Translations under genes and position numbers: made by a program | Notes under the pieces: generated by a model | What the model saw: only the letters and a program-made list of their open reading frames with translations | Databases searched by the model: none | What the model was told of the DNA's origin: nothing | NCBI GenBank assembly: GCA_035550595.1 | Contig: DASZOV010000021.1 | Location: 1-17,576 of the forward strand | Reading direction: 5' to 3' | Length of the DNA stretch: 17,576 nt | DNA from: CALFMR01 sp035550595 | GTDB taxonomy: Bacteria; Acidobacteriota; Vicinamibacteria; Vicinamibacterales; SCN-69-37 | Shown: one piece after another, positions 7,778-15,647 of the stretch | Layout: each line of letters opens with the position of its first letter | How positions within the stretch are numbered: the stretch's first letter is position 1

Positions 7778-9433
7778 ATGGAGCGCGAAGTCCTCGAAGT
7801 GGACGTCCTCGTCGTGGGCGCCGGGCCGGCCGGGCTGGCGGCCGCGCTGCGGCTGGCGCAATTGCAGCAGGCACGCGGCGGCGAGCCGCTGTCGATTGCC
7901 GTGCTCGAGAAGGGCCGTGCGGCCGGCGCGCACACGCTGTCGGGCGCGGTGCTGGACCTTTCGACGCTCCGTGACCTCGTGCCAGACTTCGAACGCCGCG
8001 GCGCACCGGTCGGCTGCCGCGTGACGCACGACGCGGTCTACTACCTGACCGCCCGCGGCCACATCCGCGCGCCGTTCGTGCCGCCGCCGCTCGTCAATCA
8101 CGGTCACGCGATCGTGTCGCTCAGCGCGCTCGTCAAATGGCTGGCCGCCGAGGTCGAAGCCACCGGCGTCGATCTGCTCACTGGCATCTCGGCACGCGAT
8201 GTGATTTTCGACGGCACGCGCGTGGCCGGCGTGCGCACCGGGGACAGCGGCCTCGATCGTCATGGCGCGCCGACCGCGGCCTTCCAGCCGGGCGTGGACG
8301 TGCGCGCCAAGGTGACGATCTTCTGCGACGGCGTCCGCGGCAACCTGACGAAGACGCTCGTGCAGACGCTGCATCTGGACGAGGGCCGGTTGCCGCAGGT
8401 CTACGCGCTCGGCCTCAAAGAGTTGTGGCAGCTCGCGCCCGGCCGGCTCGACGCGGGCGCGGTCATCCACACGCTCGGCTATCCGCTCACGATGAGCGAG
8501 TTCGGCGGCGGCTTCATCTATGGCATGCCCGACGGCCTCGCGTCGATTGGCCTGGTCGCGGGCCTCGACTACCGAGACCCGCGCTTCGAGCCGCACGAAG
8601 CGTTTCAACGCTTCAAGCGGCATCCGTTCGTCGCCGATCTGCTCGCCGGCGCGACGCTCGTCCGCTTCGGTGCGAAGGCGCTGCCCGAGGGCGGATGGCA
8701 CGCCGTGCCGCGACTCCACATGGACGGCGCACTCATCGCGGGCGATGCCGGCGGCTTCGTCAACTCACTGCGCCTCAAGGGCATTCATCTGGCGATGCGG
8801 ACCGGCATGCTGGCGGCCGAGACGGCGTTCGACGCCGTGAGCGCCGGCGACACGTCCACTGCGCGCCTTGCTTCGTACCAAGCCGCGATCGACGCGGGCG
8901 TCGTCAAACGCGAGCTGTATCCGGTGCGCAACGTTCATCAGGCGTTTGCGCACGGTTTGGCCGCGGGGACGGGCTACGCGGGTCTCGCGCTCGTCACGCG
9001 CGGCTGGTGGCTGCGGGACCCGATGCCGACGGTCGCCGGTCACGAGCGCATGCGTCCGCTGGCCGACGTGGGTGCGTCGCATTCGGCGCCGGCGCACGTT
9101 CCGCCCGATCGTCAGCTCACCTTCGATCGCGCGACGAGCGTGCACTACGCCGGCACGCGCCATCGTGAAGACGAGCCGTCGCACCTCCTCGTGCGCGATC
9201 TGGACATCTGTCGAACGGTCTGTCTCGAGACCTACGGCAATCCCTGCACGCGCTTCTGTCCAGCCGCGGTGTACGAGATGGTCGACGACGGCACGGGGAC
9301 GGGAGGGAAGCGGCTGCAGATCCACGCGTCGAACTGCGTACACTGCAAGACGTGCGACATCATGGACCCCTATCAGATCATCGACTGGGTCCCGCCTGAA
9401 GGCGGCGAGGGACCGCAGTACGACGGCCTGTGA
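7778..9433 (+). CDS. electron transfer flavoprotein-ubiquinone oxidoreductase
   Basis: This FAD and 4Fe-4S protein takes electrons from reduced ETF and passes them to membrane quinone. From ATG 7778 it has 551 residues, the usual length. The N-terminal FAD motif VVGAGPAGLAAA has G14, G16 and G19. The C-terminus carries TRFCPAAVYE and NCVHCKTCDIMDP, so cysteines 494, 520, 523 and 526 are the likely cluster ligands, followed by the family ending PPEGGEGPQYDGL. An ATG at 7742 would add 12 residues lacking family character and would start upstream of the likely -10 box. The stop overlaps the next gene by 4 bases (GTGA), so it heads a three-gene operon. Its partner EtfBA is encoded on the other side of lhr. 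Confidence 0.95.
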   Translation: MEREVLEVDVLVVGAGPAGLAAALRLAQLQQARGGEPLSIAVLEKGRAAGAHTLSGAVLDLSTLRDLVPDFERRGAPVGCRVTHDAVYYLTARGHIRAPFVPPPLVNHGHAIVSLSALVKWLAAEVEATGVDLLTGISARDVIFDGTRVAGVRTGDSGLDRHGAPTAAFQPGVDVRAKVTIFCDGVRGNLTKTLVQTLHLDEGRLPQVYALGLKELWQLAPGRLDAGAVIHTLGYPLTMSEFGGGFIYGMPDGLASIGLVAGLDYRDPRFEPHEAFQRFKRHPFVADLLAGATLVRFGAKALPEGGWHAVPRLHMDGALIAGDAGGFVNSLRLKGIHLAMRTGMLAAETAFDAVSAGDTSTARLASYQAAIDAGVVKRELYPVRNVHQAFAHGLAAGTGYAGLALVTRGWWLRDPMPTVAGHERMRPLADVGASHSAPAHVPPDRQLTFDRATSVHYAGTRHREDEPSHLLVRDLDICRTVCLETYGNPCTRFCPAAVYEMVDDGTGTGGKRLQIHASNCVHCKTCDIMDPYQIIDWVPPEGGEGPQYDGL

Positions 9434-10101
9434 CGCTCTCACGATCGCAACGCCTGAAGGCCGCGGCGATTGCCGCTGTGGGCACGCCCGTCATCGACGC
9501 GCTCGGCGCGACCTACCGGTGGCGCGAAGCCGGCGCCGACGTGCTCGATCGCGTCGCCCGTGACGGGCGACAGCCGATCTTCGCCTTCTGGCACGGCCGC
9601 ATCCTCGCCGCGACACTCTACTTCCGTGACCGCGGCATCATCGTCATGACGAGCGAGAACTTCGACGGCGAGTGGATTGCGCGCGTCATCGGGAGATTCG
9701 GGTACGGCACAGCGCGCGGGTCGACGTCGCGCGGCGGGTCCCGAGCGCTCGTCCAACTTCGTCGAGACCTGCGCAACGGATCGCCCGCGGCGTTCACGGT
9801 CGACGGCCCGCGCGGCCCGGCGCGTGTCGCGCAGGCGGGCGCCGTCTGGCTGGCGAGCGCGACCGGACATCCCATCGTGCCGTTCCACATCGAGGCGTCG
9901 TCGGCCTGGACGGTGAACAGTTGGGATCGGCATCAGATTCCGAAGCCCGGCGCGGACGTGGCCATCGCGATTGGCGAGCCCATCGACATCGAGCCGCGCG
10001 CTGATGATGACGCGATCGAGGCGGGGCGGCAGGCGATCGAACGCACGCTCACGCGCCTCGAAGCACGCGCGCACGCGCTCTTGGGAGAGGGACACGCATG
10101 A
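9430..10101 (+). CDS. DUF374-type lysophospholipid acyltransferase-like protein
   Basis: The 223-residue product resembles DUF374 proteins, which are related to lysophospholipid acyltransferases and often accompany lipid A or KDO genes. Supporting segments are IFAFWHGRILA (50-60, possible catalytic H55), RGSTSRGGSRALVQL (96-110) and FTVDGPRGPARVAQAGAVWLA (from 122), then a hydrophobic GHPIVPFHI strand. It probably acts at the inner membrane on lipid or lipid A-like substrate, but the substrate is unknown. The start is GTG at 9430, overlapping the ETF-QO stop by 4 bases; the nearest ribosome-binding-like stretch is distant, so translation likely depends on coupling. Its own stop overlaps the next gene by 4 bases. 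Confidence 0.85.
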   Translation: MTLSRSQRLKAAAIAAVGTPVIDALGATYRWREAGADVLDRVARDGRQPIFAFWHGRILAATLYFRDRGIIVMTSENFDGEWIARVIGRFGYGTARGSTSRGGSRALVQLRRDLRNGSPAAFTVDGPRGPARVAQAGAVWLASATGHPIVPFHIEASSAWTVNSWDRHQIPKPGADVAIAIGEPIDIEPRADDDAIEAGRQAIERTLTRLEARAHALLGEGHA

Positions 10102-11012
10102 TCTTGTGGAGCACGCCGCGGTTCGCCGAGCATACGCCGCCGCCTGGGCATCCCGAGCGTCCGGAGCGCGCGGAAGTCTTCGACCGCGTCGCCGCGGCGT
10201 TTCGCGAGTCGGGCGGGGAAGTGCGATCACCCACGCCGGCCGTGCACCTCGATCTCGCGCGCGTTCATGCGGAGGACTATCTGGCCGACGTCGCGGCAAC
10301 GGCGGGACGTGCCGTACGACTCGATCCGGATACGTTCACGAGTCCTGAAACGGAAACAATCGCGCGGCTCGCCGCCGGAGCCGCGATCGAAGCAGCGACG
10401 CACGCCTGGCGGCAGGGGACGCCCGCCGTCGCGCTCGTGCGACCGCCCGGTCATCACGCCGAGCCCGATCGCGCGATGGGCTTCTGCCTGTACAACAACG
10501 TCGCCATCGCGGCGCGGGCGGTGCGTGCGCTCGGGGCGGATCGCGTCGCGATCGTCGACATCGACGTCCATCACGGCAACGGCACGCAGGCGACTTTCTA
10601 CACCGACCCGTCGGTGCTCTACGTGTCCACGCATCAGTTCCCGTACTATCCGGGCACGGGCGCGGCCGACGAACGCGGGCATGGCGCAGGTCTTGGCTTC
10701 ACGGTGAACGTCCCCCTCGCGGCGGGCGCGACCGATGCGGACTACGCGGCCGTCTACGACGCGACGGTCCTGCCAGCGCTCGAGACGTTTGCACCTGACC
10801 TCATCCTGGTGTCGGCCGGGTTCGATGCGCACGTGCGCGATCCGCTCGGCGGCATGCGGCTGACGACCGCGGGCTACGTGCACCTCATCGAGCGGCTGCA
10901 GCGCGCGGCCGAGACGATCTGCGGCGGCCGGACCGCGTGGATCACCGAAGGCGGCTACGATCTCACCGCGCTCGCCGAGTGCCTCGAGGGGCTCGTCGCG
11001 ACACTGCGCTGA
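10098..11012 (+). CDS. histone deacetylase family (AcuC/acetylpolyamine type) hydrolase
   Basis: Bacterial members of this zinc hydrolase family remove acetyl groups from lysines, polyamines or small molecules. The 304-residue product has GHPERPERAE near the N-terminus, RPPGHHAEPDRAMGFCLYNN with the catalytic pair H119/H120, IDVHHGNGTQ with probable zinc ligands D156 and H158, LVSAGFDAH with ligand D243, and EGGYD with catalytic Y287. All active-site positions are present, so it should be active; the substrate cannot be told from sequence. The ATG overlaps the previous stop (ATGA, 10098-10101), with a purine-rich GGGAGAGGG just upstream. It may undo protein acetylation linked to acetyl-CoA metabolism, given the ETF-QO gene in the same operon; this is inference. 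Confidence 0.92.
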   Translation: MILWSTPRFAEHTPPPGHPERPERAEVFDRVAAAFRESGGEVRSPTPAVHLDLARVHAEDYLADVAATAGRAVRLDPDTFTSPETETIARLAAGAAIEAATHAWRQGTPAVALVRPPGHHAEPDRAMGFCLYNNVAIAARAVRALGADRVAIVDIDVHHGNGTQATFYTDPSVLYVSTHQFPYYPGTGAADERGHGAGLGFTVNVPLAAGATDADYAAVYDATVLPALETFAPDLILVSAGFDAHVRDPLGGMRLTTAGYVHLIERLQRAAETICGGRTAWITEGGYDLTALAECLEGLVATLR

Positions 11013-11023
11013 TCGCGCTCGGA

Positions 11024-11029
11024 TAAAAT
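11024..11029 (+). promoter_or_regulatory. -10-like hexamer before leuS
   Basis: TAAAAT (5 of 6 to TATAAT) stands out in very GC-rich sequence between the deacetylase stop and leuS. A start about 7 bases on would give a leader of roughly 9 bases before ATG 11045. No good -35 is visible 16-18 bases upstream. Confidence 0.45.
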
Positions 11030-11044
11030 GGACCGATCGGACGA

Positions 11045-13594
11045 ATGCCCGTGAGCGACTATCACCCTCAAGAAATCGAAGCCAAATGGCAGCGGCGCTG
11101 GGCCGAGACCCGCGCCTTCGAAGTCACCGAAGATCCCTCGCGGCCGAAGTTCTACTGCCTCGAGATGTTCGCCTATCCGTCAGGGCACGCGCACGTCGGC
11201 CACGTGCGCAACTACATGATCGGCGACATCATGGCGCGGACCCGGCGGATGCGCGGCTACAACGTGCTGCACCCGTTCGGCTGGGACGCCTTCGGCCTGC
11301 CGGCCGAGAACGCCGCGATCAAGAACCACGTGCACCCCGAGCGCTGGACGCTCGACAACATCGCGCACATGAAGGGCCAGCTCCAGCGGCTCGGCATCAG
11401 CTACGCGTGGGAGCGCGAGATCGCCACGTGCCTGCCCGAGTACTACCGCTGGAACCAGTGGCTCTTCACGCGCATGTTCACGCGTGGGTTGGCCTATCGG
11501 CGGCGGTCGACCGTCAACTGGTGCGAGACGGACCAGACCGTGCTCGCCAACGAGCAGGTCGTCGACGGCGGCTGCTGGCGCTGCGGCACGCCGGTGACGA
11601 CGCGCGAGCTCGAGCAGTGGTTCCTGCGGATCACGGCCTATGCCGACGAGCTCGTCGACGCGCTGACTGGACTCACCGACTGGCCGGAAAAAGTCCTCAC
11701 GATGCAGCGCAACTGGATCGGGCGGTCGGAAGGCGCACGCGTCCGGTTCGCGCTCGCCGGCTTCGCTGACGGCGAGGCGATCGAGGTGTTCACGACGCGC
11801 GTCGACACGATCTTCGGCGCGACGTGCGTGTTCCTCGCGCCCGAGCATCCGATGGTCGATCGTCTAGCCGCGGCATCGGCCGATCCGGCCGGGTTCGCCG
11901 CGCGTGTGTCGGCGTTCCGTTCGCAGGACCGGCTCGCACGTCTCACCGGTGCCGTCGAGAAGGAAGGCTTCGACACGGTCGCGCGCGTGACGAATCCGTT
12001 CACGGGCGAGACGCTGCCGCTCTGGATTGCCAACTTCGTCCTGGCCGAGTACGGCACGGGCGCTGTCATGGCCGTGCCCGCGCACGACCAGCGCGACTTC
12101 GAGTTCGCGCGCAAGTACGGCCTGCCCGTGCGCGTCGTCGTGCAGCCGGAAGGGGAGCGGCTGACAGGTGACACGCTCACGGCGGCCTACGAGGGTGACG
12201 GCGTGCTCGTCGACTCGGGCGAGTTCTCCGGCCTCACGGCCGACGAGGGGCGCCGGCGCATGACCGAGGCGGCGGCCGCAGGCGGCTTCGGCGCGGCGAC
12301 CGTGCAATACCGGCTGAAGGACTGGGGCGTCTCGCGCCAGCGCTACTGGGGCACGCCAATCCCCATCATCTATTGCGACGCGTGCGGGCTCGTGCCCGTG
12401 CCCGACGCGGATCTGCCGGTGAAGCTGCCGGACGTCGCCGAGTTCTCGGGCCGTGGCAACTCGCCGCTCGCGCAGATCCCGGAATTCGTCAACGTCGCGT
12501 GTCCCACGTGCGGCCGTCCGGCGCGGCGCGAGACGGACACGATGGACACGTTCGTCGACTCGTCCTGGTATTACTACCGCTTCTGCGATCCGACGAACGA
12601 CCAGTTGCCGTTCGATCCGGAGACCGTGAAGTACTGGGGGCCGGTCGATTTCTACAGCGGCGGCGTCGAGCACGCGATCCTGCACCTCATCTACTCGCGC
12701 TTCTTCAGCCGCGTGTTCCGCGATCTCGGCCTCGTCTCGATCGACGAGCCATTCAGCCGGCTGCTGACGCAGGGCATGGTGCTGCGCCACGGCGCGGTCA
12801 TGTCCAAGTCGAAGGGCAACGTCGTCGATCCGGACGACATGATCGCGAAGTTCGGCGCCGACGCGCTGCGGCTCTACGTCATGTTCGTCGCGCCGCCCGA
12901 GAAGGAAGTCGAGTGGACGGACTCGGGCCTCGAGGGATCGTTTCGCTTCCTCGGCCGCGTGTGGCGGCTCGTCGACGCGCTCCTGCCGGCGCTCGCGGAT
13001 CGGACGTCGCCGGCCGATCTGGATCTCGACGGTCAGGACCGCGCGCTGCGGCGCAAGACGCACGCGACGATCGATCGCGTCACGCGCAGCATCGATCCGC
13101 GCATGCACCTGAACACGGCCGTCTCCGCGCTGATGGAGCTGGTGAACGAGGCCTACACCTACTGCGATCGCATCGGCGTGAAGATCGCCGCGCGCGACGA
13201 CGCGCCGGCGGTGTCGTTGGCGCGGCCGCAGTCGGCCGCGGTCCTGCGTGAGATGCTCGAGGCGCTCGTGCGGCTCTTGTCGCCGTTCACGCCGCACATG
13301 GCCGAAGAGCTCTGGGAGCGACTCGGCCATGCGGGCGGCATCGTCGCGGCCGGCTGGCCGTCGTTCGACGAAGCCGCCGCACGTGAGGAAGCGGTCGAGA
13401 TTCCCGTCCAGGTCAACGGCAAGCTCCGAGGACGTGTGACGCTTGCCGCCGATGCGGATCAGGCGGCGATCGAAGCGGCCGCGCTCGCCGCGCCGTCGAT
13501 CGCCTCGCACCTCGAGGGACAGGACATCGTCAAGGTCGTCGTCGCCAATGGCCGGCTCGTGAACATCGTCGTCAAGCCGAGGAGGACGCCATGA
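11045..13594 (+). CDS. leuS: leucyl-tRNA synthetase
   Basis: LeuRS charges tRNA-Leu with leucine in the cytoplasm. The 849-residue protein is a normal bacterial length. The class I signatures are PSGHAHVGH (HIGH-type motif, H50 to H53) and VMSKSKGN (KMSKS-type loop, from M586). Zinc-binding cysteines occur in GGCWRCG and in the CDACG/CPTCG pair. The editing domain shows TTRVDTIFGATCVF and YGTGAVMAVPAHDQRD, where D351 corresponds to the conserved editing-site aspartate, so proofreading should be intact. The C-terminus has the anticodon-binding fold and the VQVNGKLRG end domain. ATG 11045 fits the family N-terminus; a GTG two codons later is an alternative. The stop overlaps lptE by 4 bases. 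Confidence 0.98.
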   Translation: MPVSDYHPQEIEAKWQRRWAETRAFEVTEDPSRPKFYCLEMFAYPSGHAHVGHVRNYMIGDIMARTRRMRGYNVLHPFGWDAFGLPAENAAIKNHVHPERWTLDNIAHMKGQLQRLGISYAWEREIATCLPEYYRWNQWLFTRMFTRGLAYRRRSTVNWCETDQTVLANEQVVDGGCWRCGTPVTTRELEQWFLRITAYADELVDALTGLTDWPEKVLTMQRNWIGRSEGARVRFALAGFADGEAIEVFTTRVDTIFGATCVFLAPEHPMVDRLAAASADPAGFAARVSAFRSQDRLARLTGAVEKEGFDTVARVTNPFTGETLPLWIANFVLAEYGTGAVMAVPAHDQRDFEFARKYGLPVRVVVQPEGERLTGDTLTAAYEGDGVLVDSGEFSGLTADEGRRRMTEAAAAGGFGAATVQYRLKDWGVSRQRYWGTPIPIIYCDACGLVPVPDADLPVKLPDVAEFSGRGNSPLAQIPEFVNVACPTCGRPARRETDTMDTFVDSSWYYYRFCDPTNDQLPFDPETVKYWGPVDFYSGGVEHAILHLIYSRFFSRVFRDLGLVSIDEPFSRLLTQGMVLRHGAVMSKSKGNVVDPDDMIAKFGADALRLYVMFVAPPEKEVEWTDSGLEGSFRFLGRVWRLVDALLPALADRTSPADLDLDGQDRALRRKTHATIDRVTRSIDPRMHLNTAVSALMELVNEAYTYCDRIGVKIAARDDAPAVSLARPQSAAVLREMLEALVRLLSPFTPHMAEELWERLGHAGGIVAAGWPSFDEAAAREEAVEIPVQVNGKLRGRVTLAADADQAAIEAAALAAPSIASHLEGQDIVKVVVANGRLVNIVVKPRRTP

Positions 13595-14130
13595 ACGGAC
13601 GCGCCGTCAGGCTGGCCGCCGTCGTCGCGGCGGTCGTCGCGCTCGCCGGCTGCGGCTACGCGCTCGCGGGCCGCGGCAACGCGCTGCCGGCCGACATCCA
13701 GGTGATTGGCGTGCCGGCCATCGTCAACCAGTCGTCGACACCCGACATCGATCGCGTGCTGACCGACGAAGTCCGCCGCGAGTTCCAGGGCAAGGGCAAG
13801 TACCGCATCCTGCCCCAGGCCACGGGCGTCGATGCCGTGTTCTCCGCGACGATCACGAGCGTCGCGCTTCGGCCCGTCGCCTTCAACAGCAGCAACCAGG
13901 TCTCGCAGTTCGCCATCGTCACGACCGCCAACGTCCAGTTCAAGGACCTGCACGGCGATCGCATCATCTGGCAGAACCCGGCCGTGAGCGTGACCGACGA
14001 GTACAACGTCACGACGAGCGCCGTGCCGAACGACCCGACGGCGCTCTTCACGCAGGACAGCGCGGCGTTCCAGCGCATGGCGGAGAAGTTCGCGCGCGAG
14101 GTCGTGACGTCCGTCTTCGAAGCGTTCTGA
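13591..14130 (+). CDS. lptE: LPS-assembly lipoprotein LptE-like
   Basis: LptE is an outer-membrane lipoprotein that plugs LptD and helps insert lipopolysaccharide. The 179-residue product starts with a short positive stretch and a hydrophobic segment ending in the lipobox LAGC, with C21 as the lipidated residue, then GYALAGRGNALPADIQVIGV, which matches the LptE N-terminal pattern. Sequence conservation in the rest is low, as usual for this family. AGGAGG at 13580-13585 is 5 bases before the ATG, and the start overlaps the leuS stop (ATGA, 13591-13594). The position between leuS and holA is the same as in E. coli and strongly supports the call. It implies a lipopolysaccharide-bearing outer membrane. 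Confidence 0.87.
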   Translation: MNGRAVRLAAVVAAVVALAGCGYALAGRGNALPADIQVIGVPAIVNQSSTPDIDRVLTDEVRREFQGKGKYRILPQATGVDAVFSATITSVALRPVAFNSSNQVSQFAIVTTANVQFKDLHGDRIIWQNPAVSVTDEYNVTTSAVPNDPTALFTQDSAAFQRMAEKFAREVVTSVFEAF

Positions 14131-14136
14131 GTCGCC

Positions 14137-15168
14137 GTGCCCTCGCTCGATCTCCCCGCGCTGAAGAAAAAGATCTCGGCCGGCCGGCTCTCGGCCGTGC
14201 ACCTGCTCGTCGGCGAGGACGTGAAGCTGATCGACCGGATGGTCGACGCGATGGAAGCGACCATCGACGCGGCCGATCGGCCGTTTGCCGTCGATCGTTT
14301 CTACGCGGGCGAGCAGGGCGCGGCACCGGTCGACATCATCGCCGCGGCGCGCGCGCTGCCCATGATCGGCGACCGCCGCGTGGTCATCGTCCTGCGTGCC
14401 GAGCGCGTGCTGAAGCCGAAGCGAGGCGGAAAGAGCGCGGGCGACGAGGGTGACACGGAGGAGGGCGGCGACGAGCCGGCCGTCGACGCGGGCCCTTTCG
14501 AGGAATATTTCGCCGCGCCCGTCTCATCGACGGCGCTCATCTTCGTGGCGGCCGAGGTCGACCGTACGCGCCGGCTGACGAAGCGGCTCATCGACGTCGC
14601 CGACGTCACGACGTTCGCCGGATTCCAGACCGACGGCGGGCGGCGAGACGCTGTCAGCGAAGCCGCGGCGTGGCTGCGCGACGAGCTCGTCCGGTCCGGC
14701 CGCACGATCGATCCGGACGCCGCGCGTCTGCTCGTCAGCCGCGCTGGCCAGGACATCACGAAGCTGCGCGGCGACGTCGAGAAGCTCGATCTCTTCATCC
14801 ACGGCCGATCGCACATCACGGCCGACGACGTGATGGAAGTCGTGTCGGAGGCGACGGCGGTCGATGACGAGTGGGCGGTCGTCAACGCGATTGCGAATGG
14901 CGACGTCGCGCGCGCGCTCGCGGCGCTCGATCTGCGGCTCGACCGCGGCGATTCTCCGCACGCGCTCGTCGGTCAGCTTCGATGGTGGGTGTCGCAGCGG
15001 CTGGCGGAAAGCGATCCTGGCCGCGTCAAGGCGGCGGTGGACGCGCTACTCAGAACGGATCTGGCGTTGAAGCGATCGGGCGGCGACGACCGCGTGCTCG
15101 TGGAGCGGCTCGTTGTGGAGTTGACGGGCCGCCCGCAGCCCGTGCGTCGCGGATGGAACAACCGATAG
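14137..15168 (+). CDS. holA: DNA polymerase III delta subunit
   Basis: HolA is the clamp-loader subunit that opens the beta sliding clamp. The 343-residue length is typical. The N-terminal AAA+-like domain shows LLVGEDVKLIDRMVDAM and AARALPMIGDRRVVIVLRAE; later LTKRLIDVADVTTF and GQDITKLRGDVEKLDLF match the delta family, and the C-terminus has GQLRWWVSQRL. Residues 93-119 form a low-complexity Gly/Asp/Glu-rich insert that looks like a flexible loop. The start is GTG at 14137, 6 bases after the lptE stop, without a clear ribosome binding site, so coupling to lptE is likely. It ends facing rpsT, with two hairpins between. Confidence 0.92.
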   Translation: MPSLDLPALKKKISAGRLSAVHLLVGEDVKLIDRMVDAMEATIDAADRPFAVDRFYAGEQGAAPVDIIAAARALPMIGDRRVVIVLRAERVLKPKRGGKSAGDEGDTEEGGDEPAVDAGPFEEYFAAPVSSTALIFVAAEVDRTRRLTKRLIDVADVTTFAGFQTDGGRRDAVSEAAAWLRDELVRSGRTIDPDAARLLVSRAGQDITKLRGDVEKLDLFIHGRSHITADDVMEVVSEATAVDDEWAVVNAIANGDVARALAALDLRLDRGDSPHALVGQLRWWVSQRLAESDPGRVKAAVDALLRTDLALKRSGGDDRVLVERLVVELTGRPQPVRRGWNNR

Positions 15169-15181
15169 TGAGACGATGCCC

Positions 15182-15199
15182 CTGGGCCTGATCGCCCAG
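15182..15199. terminator. hairpin after holA
   Basis: CTGGGC (15182-15187) and GCCCAG (15194-15199) form a 6-bp perfect stem with a 6-base loop, starting 13 bases after the holA stop. There is no T run. It may end holA transcription or, from the other strand, rpsT transcription. Confidence 0.45.
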
Positions 15200-15222
15200 C
15201 GCTCCACAGCGGGAACACGTAG

Positions 15223-15243
15223 GGGCCGGCCCCGTGCCGGCCC
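15223..15243. terminator. GC-only hairpin between convergent holA and rpsT
   Basis: GGGCCGGC (15223-15230) pairs with GCCGGCCC (15236-15243) around loop CCCGT. The 8-bp stem is all G-C. The segment also contains the 12-bp palindrome GGGGCCGGCCCC at 15222-15233. It lies 22 bases beyond the rpsT stop, the right place for a two-way terminator. A repetitive extragenic palindrome is an alternative, because GC-rich units of this kind recur in many genomes. Confidence 0.5.
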
Positions 15244-15265
15244 GACACACTTAGACGGTCCGAAA

Positions 15266-15541
15266 CTAGCTGGCCGACGCGCGCGTGTTCAGGCGCTTGA
15301 CGAGCCGCGACTTGTACCGGCCCGCGGCATTGTCGTGAATGATGCCCTTGCCGGACATCTTGTCGATGAGAGAGAACGTCTGGCTGAGGAGCGTCTTGGC
15401 GCGGTCGGATTCGCCGGCGTCGATCGCCTGACGAATCGCTTTCAGGCCGGTTCGCAGTTTCGACCGCAGCTCGCGGTTGCGCGCGGTCCGTTTGATGGTC
15501 TGGCGGTGCGCTTTCACCGCCGAAGCGTGTCGAGTGGCCAC
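15266..15541 (-). CDS. rpsT: 30S ribosomal protein S20
   Basis: S20 binds 16S rRNA early in small-subunit assembly. The 91-residue basic protein reads MATRHASAVKAHRQTIKRTA from the chosen start, and KMSGKGIIHDNAAGRYKSRLVKRLN near the end is the S20 hallmark. A longer frame open to 15616 would add 25 residues without family character. GTG at 15541 is chosen because it gives the family N-terminus and has GAGGA 6 bases upstream. E. coli rpsT also uses a non-ATG start (UUG), which is tied to its autogenous control, so a similar arrangement here is plausible. A promoter-like pair lies about 60 bases upstream, and a 5-bp hairpin lies in the leader. Confidence 0.95.
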   Translation of the reverse strand: MATRHASAVKAHRQTIKRTARNRELRSKLRTGLKAIRQAIDAGESDRAKTLLSQTFSLIDKMSGKGIIHDNAAGRYKSRLVKRLNTRASAS

Positions 15542-15578
15542 TCCCTGTCCTCGTCTGCGGAACGCGTCCGCTGGTATC

Positions 15579-15595
15579 GGCCCGCAAATAGGGCC
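15579..15595 (-). promoter_or_regulatory. hairpin in the rpsT leader
   Basis: GGCCC and GGGCC (15579-15583 and 15591-15595) pair around a 7-base AT-rich loop, near the predicted 5' end of the rpsT transcript. It could stabilise the message or take part in S20 feedback; no direct evidence for either. Confidence 0.3.
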
Positions 15596-15606
15596 AGAAA
15601 CACCGC

Positions 15607-15635
15607 AGTATACCACGCGTCCTTCTCACTCTCAC
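15607..15635 (-). promoter_or_regulatory. sigma70-like promoter of rpsT
   Basis: On the minus strand, GTGAGA (RC of 15630-15635, 4 of 6 to TTGACA) is followed after 17 bases by TATACT (RC of 15607-15612, 5 of 6 to TATAAT). Transcription would start near 15600, leaving a leader of about 59 bases. This is the best promoter pair in the window, between the hslR stop and rpsT. Confidence 0.6.
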
Positions 15636-15647
15636 CAGCGGGGCTCG

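Noticed and set aside
7685..8719. A 344-codon minus-strand open frame opposite the ETF-QO gene
   Set aside because: It overlaps the FAD motif region of ETF-QO and the divergent promoter area, with shadow-like composition.
11864..13510. A 548-codon open frame on the minus strand opposite leuS
   Set aside because: It lies wholly within a well-supported leuS gene, is dominated by Arg, His, Asp and Glu, and has no recognisable motif.
15542..15616. A longer S20 starting near 15616
   Set aside because: The added 25 residues are not S20-like and the frame would begin upstream of the likely transcription start.
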